From Argyresthia goedartella (taxonomy: Eukaryota > Arthropoda > Insecta > Lepidoptera > Argyresthiidae): DNA of 64,000 nucleotides. The stretch lies in contig OX463827.1 in assembly GCA_949825045.1 (NCBI GenBank), forward strand, positions 7,028,501 through 7,092,500, given 5' to 3'. The translations under genes and the position numbers were made by a program. Shown piece after piece: positions 11,227-21,383 of this stretch. Under the pieces are notes generated by a model. The model was not told the origin of the DNA. It did no database searches and saw only the letters and a program-made list of their open reading frames with translations. The stretch's first letter is position 1. Every line of letters starts with the position of its first letter.

Positions 11227-12977
11227 AGATATTAAAGTTTTACCTTATGAGCATTTAACTCCTAATCAAAAGAACATCGCTATTGACATCATCCAACGCT
11301 TCAAGACAATCTCTTTTGAAGAAAAAGGTGTTCTGGGAAACACACACTTAATCACCCACAAGATTGACACTGGTGATTCTCTTCCGATCAAACAAAGATG
11401 TTACAGACTGTCACCTGAAAAACAAAAGGCTTTAATTAATGAATTTAATTGACAAGATGCTGGGATGGAACGTCATTGAACAATGCGAAAGTCCTTGGTT
11501 ATCTCCAGTCCTCATCACTCCAAAGAAGATTGGTGAATGGCGTTTCTGCGTAGATAGCAGGAAGCTTAACTCAGTTACAAGTCGTGATGCTTATAGTCTG
11601 CCTCTAATAAGCGAAATTTTGGACAACCTGAGAAATGCCAAACACTTATCAAGCATCGAAATTGCGAAAGCATTTTGGGAGATTCCCATGAATCCTGCTG
11701 ATAGAGATAAGACAGCATTTTATGTTCCTGGAAGAGGTATGTTCAGATTCAAAGTAATGCCTTTTGGTCTCACTAACTTACCTGCAACTCAACAAATATT
11801 AATGGATACGCTATTTACTCCTGAATTTGAGAACAAGGTATTTTGCTATCTGGATGACATCGTTATTATTAGCGAGACTTTTGATGAGCACATATCGCTT
11901 CTCATGAAAGTTCTTGAAAAACTTTCATATGCTAATCTGACTATTAACTTTGAAAAGAGTCAATTCTTCAGGAAAGAACTGAAATACCTTGGTTTTCTAG
12001 TGGACGAGTATGGTCTACGTGCTGATCCAGATAAAATAAAGGCTATTCTAGAATATCCTGTACCTACTTGCAGAAAAGAAGTTCGAAGATTCATAGGCAC
12101 CTGCAGCTGGTTTAGAAGATTCATTCCAAACTTCAGCACTATTGCCTCTCCACTCAACCAACTAACCTGTTCCGGGAAGAACGCTCCTAAATTTTTATGG
12201 AATTCCAAGACTTTCGAGAAACTTAAAGAAGCTTTGGTAACTGCTCCTGTCCTTGCTTGCCCTAACTTCGAACTACCCTTCTCTGTACATTGTGATGCAT
12301 TAAATTATGGCATAGGAGCAATGCTTACTCAACATCAAGATGACAAAGAAGTCGTAATTGCTTACATGAGTAAAGCACTAAAAAAAAATCAAAAAAACTA
12401 CTCAACTACTGAAAGAGAAACATTGGCTGTGATAACTGCACTAGAACATTGGAGATGTTACCTAGACAAAGGTAAGGAATTTACAATATATACTGACCAC
12501 GCTGCACTTAAATGGTTTCAGAACTTATCGAATCCATCTGGAAGACTTGCTCGCTGGACTCTACGCTTATCATGCTTTAATTTTGTCCTGAAACATAAAA
12601 AAGGAAAGGATAACGTTGTTCCTGATTTATTATCAAGACATAAGAATAAAGAACGTCCTGATACACGAGAAACTTCACCTCAAGGCGTACATCCTATTAA
12701 GATTGAAGAACCACCTGATCGTGAACTTGAGCACTACAACAAGATTTTTCTCGGATGCTCCAACAACCCAGACGCATATCCCAACTACACTATCAGGGAT
12801 AACAAACTTTACCGCTGCATCCATTCTCCCGATCGTCTAAACGATGACTTTATTTGGAAAGAAGTTCCACTGCCGCAAGATAGACATGCACTTATTGAAG
12901 TTAGCCATGGTTCCCCTTCAGAACTCCACCTTGGTATCTTCAAGACATTCAAGAAAATATCTTTAAAATACTATTAG
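11186..12977 (+). pseudogene. Gypsy reverse transcriptase and RNase H
   Basis: The linker 11186-11452 (HKIDTGDSLPIKQRCYRLSP) is in one frame. A shift near 11445 leads to 11439-12977 with the RT palm: SPWLSPVLITPKK, FCVDSRKLN, SSIEIAKAFW, VMPFGLTNLPAT and YLDDIVIIS (about 11848). Motif A reads E where the family has its catalytic D. RNase H follows (HCDALNYGIGAML, TTERETLAVI, YTDHAALKWF) with the chromoviral-type linker. TAG at 12975-12977 replaces the W of the YYWPGM zinc-finger block. The copy is not functional. Confidence 0.9.
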
Positions 12978-13945
12978 CCTGGTATGTTTAAGGACATTGC
13001 CAATTTAATCTCGACTTGTGAAACCTGCTTAACCTACAAACACCCTAATCATTCTCCCTATGGTCTTATGGGTAAACCTAAACTTTGCTCCAGACCTTTT
13101 CAAACTATATTTTAAGATCTTATGGGTCCATTGCCTATAACCCGGAGAAGAAATCAGTATATTCTGGTAATTAACTGCAATTTTACTAAATATACTATGA
13201 TTTTTCCCCCTAAACGTGCTACTTCAGCTAATATCATTAATGTCTTAGAAAATTCAGTGTTTCTAGTTCATGGCATTCCCCAAACTATTATAATGGAAAA
13301 CGCTGTTCAATTTCAGTCGCGAGAATTCCACTCATTCTTAAATTCTTATAACGTTCCTTGTATTTTTCACACAGCTTTATATTGTCCTCAGGTTAATCCT
13401 ACAGAGAAATTTAATAGTACGATTATTACAGCTCTAGCATCCCTAGTAGGAGACGATCATAGATCCTGGGACAACCATCTTACTAAGATTAAGTTCGCAA
13501 TGAACAGTGCTAGAAACGTTGCTACTGGCTTTACTCCAAACTTTTTAGTCTTTGGTAGGGAAACAATACCTTGTGGTTCCTTCTATACTCCAACTCAGAA
13601 TCTCGAGGAATTGATATTTATGCCTCGTGATATTTACGCGTCTAATGCTGGTCTCCTCTCATCTATCTTTCACAGAGTTCAAACTAAACTTCACATAGCT
13701 CACGCTAAAAATAGCGCTCGCGCGAAGATCATAATCTTCGCCGGTCTTTTAAAGAATTTAATGTGGGAGATACTGTTTGGCGTAAAAACCATGTTTTAAG
13801 CAATGCTGGCGCATACTTTAATGCTAAACTTGCCCCTAAATTCATTAAGTGTAAAATAATAACCAAACTTTCACCATTAGTATACATTTTAGAAGACCCT
13901 AACGGAGTTAGAGGCAAGTGGCACATTAAAGACATTAAATCTTAA
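12978..13945 (+). pseudogene. Gypsy integrase
   Basis: The HHCC zinc finger spans the stop at 12975: histidines in SHGSPSELHLG, cysteines in CETCLTYK. A further in-frame TAA lies at 13113-13115. The catalytic core has D in DLMGPLP (13116). The second catalytic D is replaced (MENAVQF where DNG.QF is expected). E lies in NPTEKFNST. A frameshift near 13763-13799 precedes the C-terminal domain (VWRKNHVLSNAGAYFNAKL to 13945). The end-joining enzyme is inactive in this copy. Confidence 0.88.
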
Positions 13946-14502
13946 ATTTTCTTAACTTCTATTAACTGTTAATTTATATATATGTATAAATATCATCATC
14001 ATTTTCACCTTATTATTTTTAATTCTTCCTTTAATCGAGTGTTCTTCAACACATTTTACTTTAGGACCTCGAATCTTCGTTGGTTAGTGTTCACCTTTTT
14101 TTTTATCTCTATTTCAGACACATCTCGTTGGCGATGTTGCTGACCTCTGGCTTCGAGCTCTACCGCTCTGGCCGTTCTTAATCTTAAGTCAAAGCGACTA
14201 AAGCTATCTTAGGATTAATTTGCTTCTCTTTACCTCTACTTTTTTTTTTCCACGCAGGAGAGGATGACAACTCCTTAAGTAAGCCTGAATTACCTTTTGA
14301 AAACACACTTTTAGAGTGGTAGTCATTGAATGTGAACTCCACCCTTACCTGAATGAAGATGATGAATGTAAGAGATGGTATATCTGATTTTGCCTGGTGA
14401 TGTCTGTTTCTGCAAAGCTGTGTTTTTATGGTTTATTTAAAAAAAAATGTACATATCAAAATTTTTACTGAGTCAATTTTTTTTCCAGGGTCGGGGGGAA
14501 AA
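13946..14502 (+). other. Gypsy 3' non-coding region with polypurine tract
   Basis: No env or other gene. The purine tract GGGTCGGGGGGAAAA (14488-14502) abuts the right LTR and would prime plus-strand synthesis. Confidence 0.8.
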
Positions 14503-15784
14503 TGTAGTGTTATGCTACTTACATGCCATTTTCCAGTCTGTTCAGCTGGATACTTGCTGAGCTGTACAGCTTGATATTTTATATCACCTTTATTTTCATA
14601 GGACCCTGTAACGTTTTAAACCATAAGAACACAATAACAAATCATTTTCACTTCGTATTTTCATACTATCAGCACTAGTTAATCGATGTCGGAGGGGTTT
14701 ACCTTTGGTGACCTTGTATTTGGCTTTCTCCGAAACTCTGCAATCTCGTGCTTCGTGCGCGCTGGTGCGCTACCTTTTTATCTATCGCTGTTATGTAATT
14801 TTGGCTAGGATATCCTGTTGTTTTTTTTTCTATTACGAGCCTGAAACCAAAATCTGACATATTGCTATGTCGTTGTTTATCTGGTTGTCATGGCAATGTC
14901 CATTCAAACTCGTTAGCGGTCGGATATGTTTACTTCAATACTTTCACAAAAATACTTTTTTCCTCTTGGCCATTCACAAAAATTGCTTTTAATTTAAATA
15001 ATTTTTAGAACTCTCCAAAAAGGGTATAAGAGCGGAACATTTCTGAAATTCGAGAGTCTCACTTCAGCTTTTAATCAAGAAGCATCACCTAAAGGCCTTA
15101 GGGCAGTGCGGCCCCGGGATCCTGCGAGCCTCTGCTGCTACGCCTCTTGTCTTCTACAGCTTTCCAACTAGAGAGATAATAAGAGGCCAGGGAAGAACCT
15201 TGAAGAATCTGCTATAAGAAGTGACTTTTACTGTGCATCCTATTTGATCCCTTCTGGAAGGAGAGGCTCCTCTGGTGCGTCCCACCTCCCTTGGGTCGCC
15301 CGTCGTAGACACCTGGCCGACACTTGGCGGGCCTCTACCCTGGCTGGTGCTTCGTGGGTCTCTACTTCACCTGCCCGTCAGTGACTTCTGGCCGACACTT
15401 TGCGGGCCTCTACCCTGGCCGGCGCTTCACTACCAGGGCCACTACTTCTTCTGCCCGTCGGTGTCTTCAGGACACTGATGACCAATTGGCCGCCGGCCAC
15501 GCTCTCCAACTGCAACTGTTACATCGCCCACCAGTGCCTCCACTGACCGGCTCGCCAGACGTCTACTGCTTCATCGGCCTCCTACTCTCCGTGTCCTCCG
15601 CTTCCTTTTTTTTATCTGGATACCTGTATTTTTTATAAAACCTGTCTCACTTCATCCACCCTCATCTTCCTATCATTTTTCTAAATAGTCATTGTATATA
15701 CACATAATAAACTGTCATTTCTAAATTCTATCCTGGTTGTTGTTTCTTGTTAGGTTCTGGTTAGGTTCATATCGTTATCCGACA
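14503..15784 (+). repeat. Gypsy right LTR
   Basis: 1282 bp, colinear with the left LTR. The same TATA box is near 15024 and AATAAA near 15706. At 15101-15119 the hairpin seen in the left LTR is replaced by a version with its loop reversed and 5 bp missing. Confidence 0.93.
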
Positions 15785-15788
15785 AACA

Positions 15789-16081
15789 TCAGTATGAATA
15801 TGACTACTGTGAAACAATTGGTACAGGAAAAGGTTAATATGATTGGTTCCGATGTTTGGGCCAAAGTATGTGACCACGCCATCAAATGCGAAAACGAGTA
15901 CCAAAAACACGAACCTGAGTTGGAAAATTATATGGCTAGTTTTGTAATCACCGTTCATGAAAACTCTGACTATGATACACCAGAAAATAGTTCTGATTCT
16001 GACTATAATATGGAAGTTGGAAGTATTGTTTCGCATCACACTGTCCACCCCGCTCCTCCTCCTTTTATCCCGCTGTCATAA
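15789..16081 (+). pseudogene. DD82E transposase, C-terminal part
   Basis: Continues the frame from 7860 across the gypsy insertion. The visible part starts MNMTTVKQLVQEKVNMIGSD and goes on to VWAKVCDHAIKCENEYQ, the normal end of the catalytic domain after E. An acidic tail follows (NSDYDTPENSSDSDYNMEVG) and ends in PPPFIPLS at the TAA 16079-16081. It has no separate function. Confidence 0.88.
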
Positions 16082-16575
16082 TCGAAGTCGTTTATCCAAT
16101 CAGAAAATCATATTTATTTATATTAATTTCTCTGCTGGTTTGTTTTGTTTTATGTTGAGGTGTCTTTTTTGTTATGTCATAGTATTTTTAATTAATTAAA
16201 AAAAATTATTGTTATAAAAAAGGTCTGCAAAATCCTACTGTAGTTTTGACTTATAGTTAGACTTTTGGGGTTCCAATCCTTATAGAATCATTAGATCATC
16301 CCAACCGGAATTTGGTTTTTATCAGTGCGTTTTGTTAAAATAAAACGTCCTCAGTAACTAGTTATATTTTTGTTTACCTAACGAATTCTTTATATGATAG
16401 AATCGTGGTGGTTTTAACATCTCAGTGTTATATACGTCAAACGGGCAATGTGACATTTGACATTGATAAATAAAGTATGCGATTTATTTGATACCTACAC
16501 GTAATTTAATAATACAGTAATTCATAGACACATCGGCACCATTCGGGTGTTATCGTTGTTCCGAGTTTTGCCGAT
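16082..16575 (+). other. 3' non-coding region of DD82E transposon
   Basis: AT-rich sequence between the transposase stop and the right inverted repeat. No gene seen. Confidence 0.7.
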
Positions 16576-16600
16576 AGGAAAGGATTATTCACTACATCTG
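16576..16600 (-). repeat. Right terminal inverted repeat of DD82E transposon
   Basis: Exact reverse complement of 6408-6432, followed by the TA target copy at 16601-16602. Confidence 0.95.
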
Positions 16601-16602
16601 TA

Positions 16603-17223
16603 CTTGTCTGTGACATCTAGACCTGACATTTCATTTGCTGTAAGTTTTCTTAGTCAGTATAATACCCGCTACACAACGGAACATTTTGCTGCGGCCAAAC
16701 GTGTGTTGCGTTATTTGAAAAGCACAATGAATTTGGGTCTAGTGTACAGGAAAAATGTTGAGCATGATAAGTTTCGTGTTTATGGTTTTACCGATGCTGA
16801 TTGGGCTGTAAATCATACACGGGATATATCTATAAACTAGGTAGGAATGTAATTTCCTGGGGTTGTTACAAACAATCTTGTAGGTATCGCACTTTCGTCT
16901 ACCGAGGCGGAATACATAGCTTTGTCTGAAGCGGCCAAAGAGGCGGTATACGTCCGTGCGGTTCTTACTGAATTAACAGGTCAGAGCAACACTGTAACCC
17001 TGTATAGTGATAATCAGTCTGCGGCGAAGCTTGCCACTAATCCGGTTTTTCATAAACGGTCTAAGCACGTAGACATTAGGTATCACTATATTCGTGAGGC
17101 TGTTGACAATGAAGTCATTAAGTTGTCATATATGCCTACAGAGCAGATGAATGCTGATGTGCTCACGAAGGCACTGCCTACTTGTAAGCACCAGCCGTTT
17201 GTTGAAGTCGTCCAAGATTAAGA
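16603..17223 (+). pseudogene. Copia element pol, part 2: RT end and RNase H
   Basis: Resumes the Copia frame left at 6407: LSVTSRPDISFAVSFLSQYN, then AAKRVLRYLKSTMNLGL (RT connection), then RNase H starting YGFTDADWA. A frameshift near 16818 leads to GRNVISWG, and another near 16885 to ALSSTEAEYIALSEA (catalytic E). LYSDNQSAAKLA, KHVDIRYHYIREAV and NADVLTKALP follow, ending with TAA near 17219-17221. This is the complete C-terminal half of a Copia pol, degraded by two shifts. Confidence 0.9.
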
Positions 17224-17228
17224 GGGCG

Positions 17229-17365
17229 TGTTGGAGGTTTCATTGTAGCCTCCTTGCTTTAATCCTGGCCAACTTCCTAGTGTTATGACTTAACTGTCAT
17301 TGTGTCTGGTTAATGTCGTATTCTTCATCCTATGTGCTGAATAAACTCTGGGTTATATTTTTACA
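17229..17365 (+). repeat. Candidate Copia 3' LTR
   Basis: A purine tract (AAGAGGGCG) ends the pol region, then sequence starting TGTTGGAGG and ending TTTTTACA, with AATAAA near 17339. The position and the TG...CA ends fit an LTR of about 137 bp, but no left partner was found before 2874, so this is tentative. Confidence 0.4.
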
Positions 17366-18216
17366 AATATGTGGTTTAATTATCAAATAATTAGATTTGA
17401 ACATTTTTTTTTAGAATTACTTCAATAAATATTCTCTTTATTTTGAAATACATTTTGTTCGCGCTGGTGATGTTTTTTTTTTGATATTTTACCATATTTT
17501 CTTTTTAAATATTTTTTTGGGCGAAATCGTATTTCGACGAAATTACTGTACCCAGATATAATTGTGTTGATCATCATACGCATCTAAATTAAATGATTAC
17601 GGAGTTGGAAATACATCTTTGGATCTAGGTACTAAGATCATATTTAAGCAATAAAACTCAAAAGGCAGAAGTCAACGGCATTAAATCTCATGGATCGGCT
17701 GTAAAAATTGGCGTTTAACATGGTTCCATATTAGGCCCTTTTTAGGGGTGCCGTAGAGAAACGAGGAACCCTTATAGTTTCGACAAGTCTGTCTGTCTGT
17801 CTGTCTGTCCGTATCTCACAGCAACTTTATTTATTTATTTCTTTAGGAAAACAAACAGCTACATATATATTACATCTTAATACAAGTAATTTTTACATGG
17901 AGCCAGTGAAGTTTCCACCAATAGCTTAAACCTATCATTTATGCACCAAAGGGTGACTGACACAACATAGATATCAACACAGAGTATAAAATGATAAAAA
18001 AGGGTGTAACGTTATTACTAAACTAGTATCTAACTACTAATCTAATTTCGACCTATTCGACTCATGAACAACCTGCTGTAAAATTCAGTTGGAAAAGTAT
18101 ATAATAATAATAATCAATAGCTTGTTTATATGTTATTAATAAATGTACTAATAATAATTAGGTTTGGAACAATCGGATTGACAGGATTCGGTTTGGCCGA
18201 TAGCACAGATTTATTC
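17366..18216. other. Non-coding AT-rich region with TCTG microsatellite
   Basis: Contains a GGTGCCGTAGAGAAACGAGG-like block followed by a TCTG run (about 17788-17808). The same head-plus-TCCGTC layout recurs near 25815. A TTTA run near 17829 heads sequence that may be another minus-strand LINE tail. No coding signal. Confidence 0.5.
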
Positions 18217-19230
18217 ACAATTCACAATTCTTTATTGCACAGAATATTAGAACAATACAATTATACACGAAATTAAAAGGCAAAGGCGAGCTTATCTCTC
18301 AACAGAGATTTCTTCCAGCAAACTTATCAGGAAAGGATACGTATAAAATGAAAAGGGTAGTCTAGTGCAAATAAATACTTACCAAATACCAATAAAATAT
18401 GATACTTACTATAAAAATACATATAATAAAAGAAATAGTAGATAAAATAAAAATAAACAAATAATAATAATAAATAGATAAATACAATTACTTACTAATA
18501 TATACAATACCTATAATGAAAGAGAAAATAAGTGCTCTTTCAAGCGATTCTTAAAGGAGAAGAGAGTGGGACTGTCCCTAATAGTGCAGGGAAGTGCGTT
18601 CCACAACCGAATGGCCCTCAGCCTGAACGAGTGCTCGTAGGCGACGGTGTTATGCTGCGGAATACATAGAAGAGACACCGTGTGAGATCTCCGCTCTTTG
18701 CCTCTTGAGAAAAGAAACTCAAAACGTTCACGAAGGTAGGAAGGATATCTCGGGTTTCTTAAGATGTTAAAAGAGTAAAGCCAATATGTGGACATCACGG
18801 CGAATATGAATCGGGAGCAAACCCAGTTCCTTGCGATACTGCGAGACGTGTATGACCACGTGCACTTGCGCAGCCCGAAGACGAACCGAATCCCGAGGTT
18901 CTGAAGTCGTTCGAGTTTATTCAGTTGTTCTTCGTTCGCACTCACCCAGCAAGCATCGGCATAATCAATTAAAGGAAGTAGAAGGGACTGGGCTAGAGTG
19001 ACTTTAGAATGCCGTGGAAGGAAGTATTGTAATCTCCGAAGAGAGTGAAACGATGCAAAGATTCGTCTGCTGACCTCGGAGACATGGGGCGACCAAGACA
19101 GCATGTTATCGAATACAACTCCGAGATTTTTAGCTTTATCGCTGTATTTGATTACGGTTCCATCAAATATTAGAGGAGCAATTGGAAGTTGTTGCTTAAA
19201 CGAGTGCGAGTAGGACATCTTAATTCAATT
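18217..19230 (-). pseudogene. LINE family T: RT C-terminus and 3' tail (copy 2)
   Basis: The minus-strand open stretch 19218-18511 (235 residues) encodes the palm end and thumb/C-terminal region of a Jockey-type RT: KNLGVVFDNMLSWSPHVSEV, then SLRRLQYFLPRHSK, IDYADACWVSANEEQLNKLE and RAIRLWNALPCTIRDSPT, ending KEHLFSLSL. The 3' UTR with the AAGGCGAGCTTATCTCT tail motif (about 18287) and AATAAAGAATTGTGAATTG on the minus strand end the element near 18217. It is 5'-truncated. The catalytic motifs are not included. Confidence 0.88.
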
Positions 19231-19700
19231 TTAATTAATAGATGAGAATTCCGAAACTATCTGGACAAAATAGTTGAAACTTGGCATGTAGGTAACTGGA
19301 ATACATGGAACTGATTTTTTTTTTCATCAAACCTATATGTACGTGGGGTGTCTATATATAGGTATTTAAAAATGATATCGAGGTTTCTGAAACCATTTTT
19401 CCTCAAAGTGATTCCTTAAAGAGACAGAGCCTTCCAAATAGAAAAATTGTGTCTCCACCCTCTAACTTTTATAGTATGAGAGAAAAAAAACTAAAAAATA
19501 TATATGTTGTATATATCAATAAACAATTTCAACGAAAATTAAATATAAAACATTTATTCAAACCGCAATTATAACTTTGTCGTTCATACAAACACTATGA
19601 AAAACAAAGTAATTCTTTGTTGGTGAAGAATGACAGTGATATTTTGGCTAGTTGTATCAGGTGTATGTGAAGTGAGTATCTTCCAAATGTGAGAACTCCG
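19231..19700. other. Non-coding spacer
   Basis: AT-rich, with no convincing coding signal. Short open frames here are not supported by any motif. Confidence 0.5.
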
Positions 19701-20855
19701 ACACGCACTTGGCCGGTTTTTATTCCTGGTATATATTAACGATCTGCCTTTCATGGTGGAGAAATTGACTGACATAGTGTTCTTTGCTGATGACACTTCA
19801 CTGGTCTTCAAAATTGAAAGACAAAAAGAAGATTTTCATGATGTTAATGGTGTATTGGCTTTAACCTTGAATTGGTGCACATTTAATAATTGCTGATAAA
19901 ATCCAGTGTTCAAATTCTCACTTCCAAATGTCAGGCAAGTTGAGACCAGTTTAGTGTTAGACAGCAACACGTTAGAATTAGTAAATGATACGAAGTTTCT
20001 TGGAACAACCGTTGATAGCAAATTGCAGTAGGGACCCCATATAGATAAATTAGCTGGTAAATGCGGATTACGCTGTTAGGACATCAGACTTTTAGTTACT
20101 TTCATACTGTCATGTCCTATGATTATCATGTTGTAGGGAAAAGCAGCGTATGAATAATTAATTATAAATGTAGCCCATTAATGTCGCCACCGACGGACAA
20201 AAAACTTTTACACGGATACGAGCAAGATTAAGCCATACTCCGCCACACTGGCTCAGTGCGGGTTGGTGGAGGGGTTTTACGATTAGTATCAAGTAGCGAT
20301 AGTAGCCAGGACCTACAGCTTAACGTGATATCCGAAACGCTGAACGTCCAATAATGTACTTAAGATAAAAATCAGCGGACTATTGTCAAATTAAATAAAA
20401 GAGCTATTTGAACAATTTATAATTTTATAAGCACAGTCTCCTTAAGCTAACTTTTTAAAGAAATTGACGTTCTAAACGTATACATGTACGCTAGAAACTT
20501 ACAATATTTTCCAAATTTAGCGATAGCTGAAATGCTAACCTAAAAATAATAAATAATCACAGACTAGTTACGCCCCGGTGTAGACTTGCGAAGGTTAGCA
20601 ATTCTTTCAAGGGTCTGTATCAATAACGGGGCTGTATGGAGTTAATCTAGTTCAACATAGAACACGCTGTTAATAATTTTGGAATTATTTATTGCCGTTT
20701 ATAAATATATAATAATTAATATTTTAATATTAGTTAAACACAACCAACACAAGAGATTTTAAAATAAATTTGTGAGAGTTTCTTCGCCCTTCCTCTCTCA
20801 CAGTGGTCCAATGTAGAGAAGAGGCAAAAATGACGTTTGCTAAGTATATAGTATT
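19701..20855 (+). pseudogene. LINE family U: RT fragment and 3' UTR (copy 1)
   Basis: Degraded RT readable in shifting frames: FLVYINDLPFMVEKL (about 19725), FADDTSLVFKIERQKEDF (catalytic FADD, about 19783), FLGTTVDSKLQWGPHIDKL (about 19990) and VMSYDYHVVGKSSV (about 20115). A separate insertion occupies about 20171-20390. The last part (20400-20855) matches 37270-37745: CCTTAAG, GCGATAGCTG, GTTAGCAATTCTTTCAAGGG, then CAGTGGTC.AATGTAGAGAAGAGG. Many stops are present. Confidence 0.8.
20171..20390. repeat. Short interspersed repeat inserted in LINE U
   Basis: Carries CACTGGCTCAGTGCGGGTTG (about 20247). A related motif lies in reverse near 49600-49660 (ACCCGTACTGAGCCAGCGTG). From memory this motif is widespread in moth and butterfly genomes. 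The end points are approximate, from comparison with the second LINE U copy. Confidence 0.5.
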
Positions 20856-21383
20856 TACATTTATTTATCTACAGTAATAAATTTGATTATCGCACCGTAT
20901 TCCTTTTACCGTGACTGCATAAATGCAAACGTCAAGTTGCGCCGATGAGGAACTGCGACATTTCATATTACGCCATACAATTAATTCAAAATGGGATGAC
21001 TGTTGGTAGGATACTCCAGCCGCAGTTTTGTTTGGTCTGCTTATACCTTACTCATTCGGTTGTTTTTTTTGGTTGTTTTTTATATATTTTGACGTAGTAG
21101 TAGTTATATAATATTATAATTATTTTGATCAATCCAATCATTAGTTTTACGTATTACTATTGAATATTGTAACCAGTGGCTCAAGCAAGAATAAATACCA
21201 GAGTGAAAAAGTGTTCGAGTCCAGATAAAATCAACCTTAAGACACTACACATAAAAGTCACTGACAGTTCGATTCGCATACTTTTTCGACGCGTAATTAT
21301 TCCTGCTTCCTACACAGGAACCGCTGACTATGTTGGTAAATAACCGATTCCCTCGATGGCGTAATTTATGACTTTTTTTTTAG
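20856..21383 (+). promoter_or_regulatory. Upstream region of LRR gene, probable 5' exon and intron
   Basis: No element found. A TATATATTTTG stretch near 21080 and a purine-rich leader precede the gene. The polypyrimidine run CTTTTTTTTTAG ending at 21383 is a strong 3' splice site, so coding sequence probably enters at 21384 from an upstream exon. A short ATG with donor-like GTAAAT at 21330-21341 would leave an intron of only 48 bases, so the true upstream exon is uncertain. Confidence 0.4.

Larger units (their letters stand above)
7861..15784 (+). mobile_element. Ty3/gypsy LTR retrotransposon nested in DD82E transposase
   Basis: Complete LTR retrotransposon of 7924 bp. Two long LTRs (1286 and 1282 bp, starting TGTAGTG and ending CCGACA) flank gag and pol. 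The 4-bp target duplication AACA is at 7857-7860 and 15785-15788. A primer binding site follows the left LTR and a purine tract precedes the right one. By eye the LTRs differ at roughly two dozen positions (about 2 percent), so the insertion is moderately young. No env is seen. Pol has many lesions. Confidence 0.95.
6408..16600 (+). mobile_element. Tc1/mariner-related DNA transposon (DD82E spacing), host to a gypsy element
   Basis: A DNA transposon inserted in the Copia RT. It has perfect 25-bp terminal inverted repeats beginning CAGATGTAGTGAATAATCC, flanked on both sides by TA (6406-6407 and 16601-16602), the target of the IS630/Tc1/mariner superfamily. Without the gypsy element inside it and one 4-bp target copy, it would be about 2.27 kb. 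It holds one transposase gene in two parts (6730-7860 and 15789-16081). Excluding the element and one TA copy leaves the Copia frame open across the site. Confidence 0.93.
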
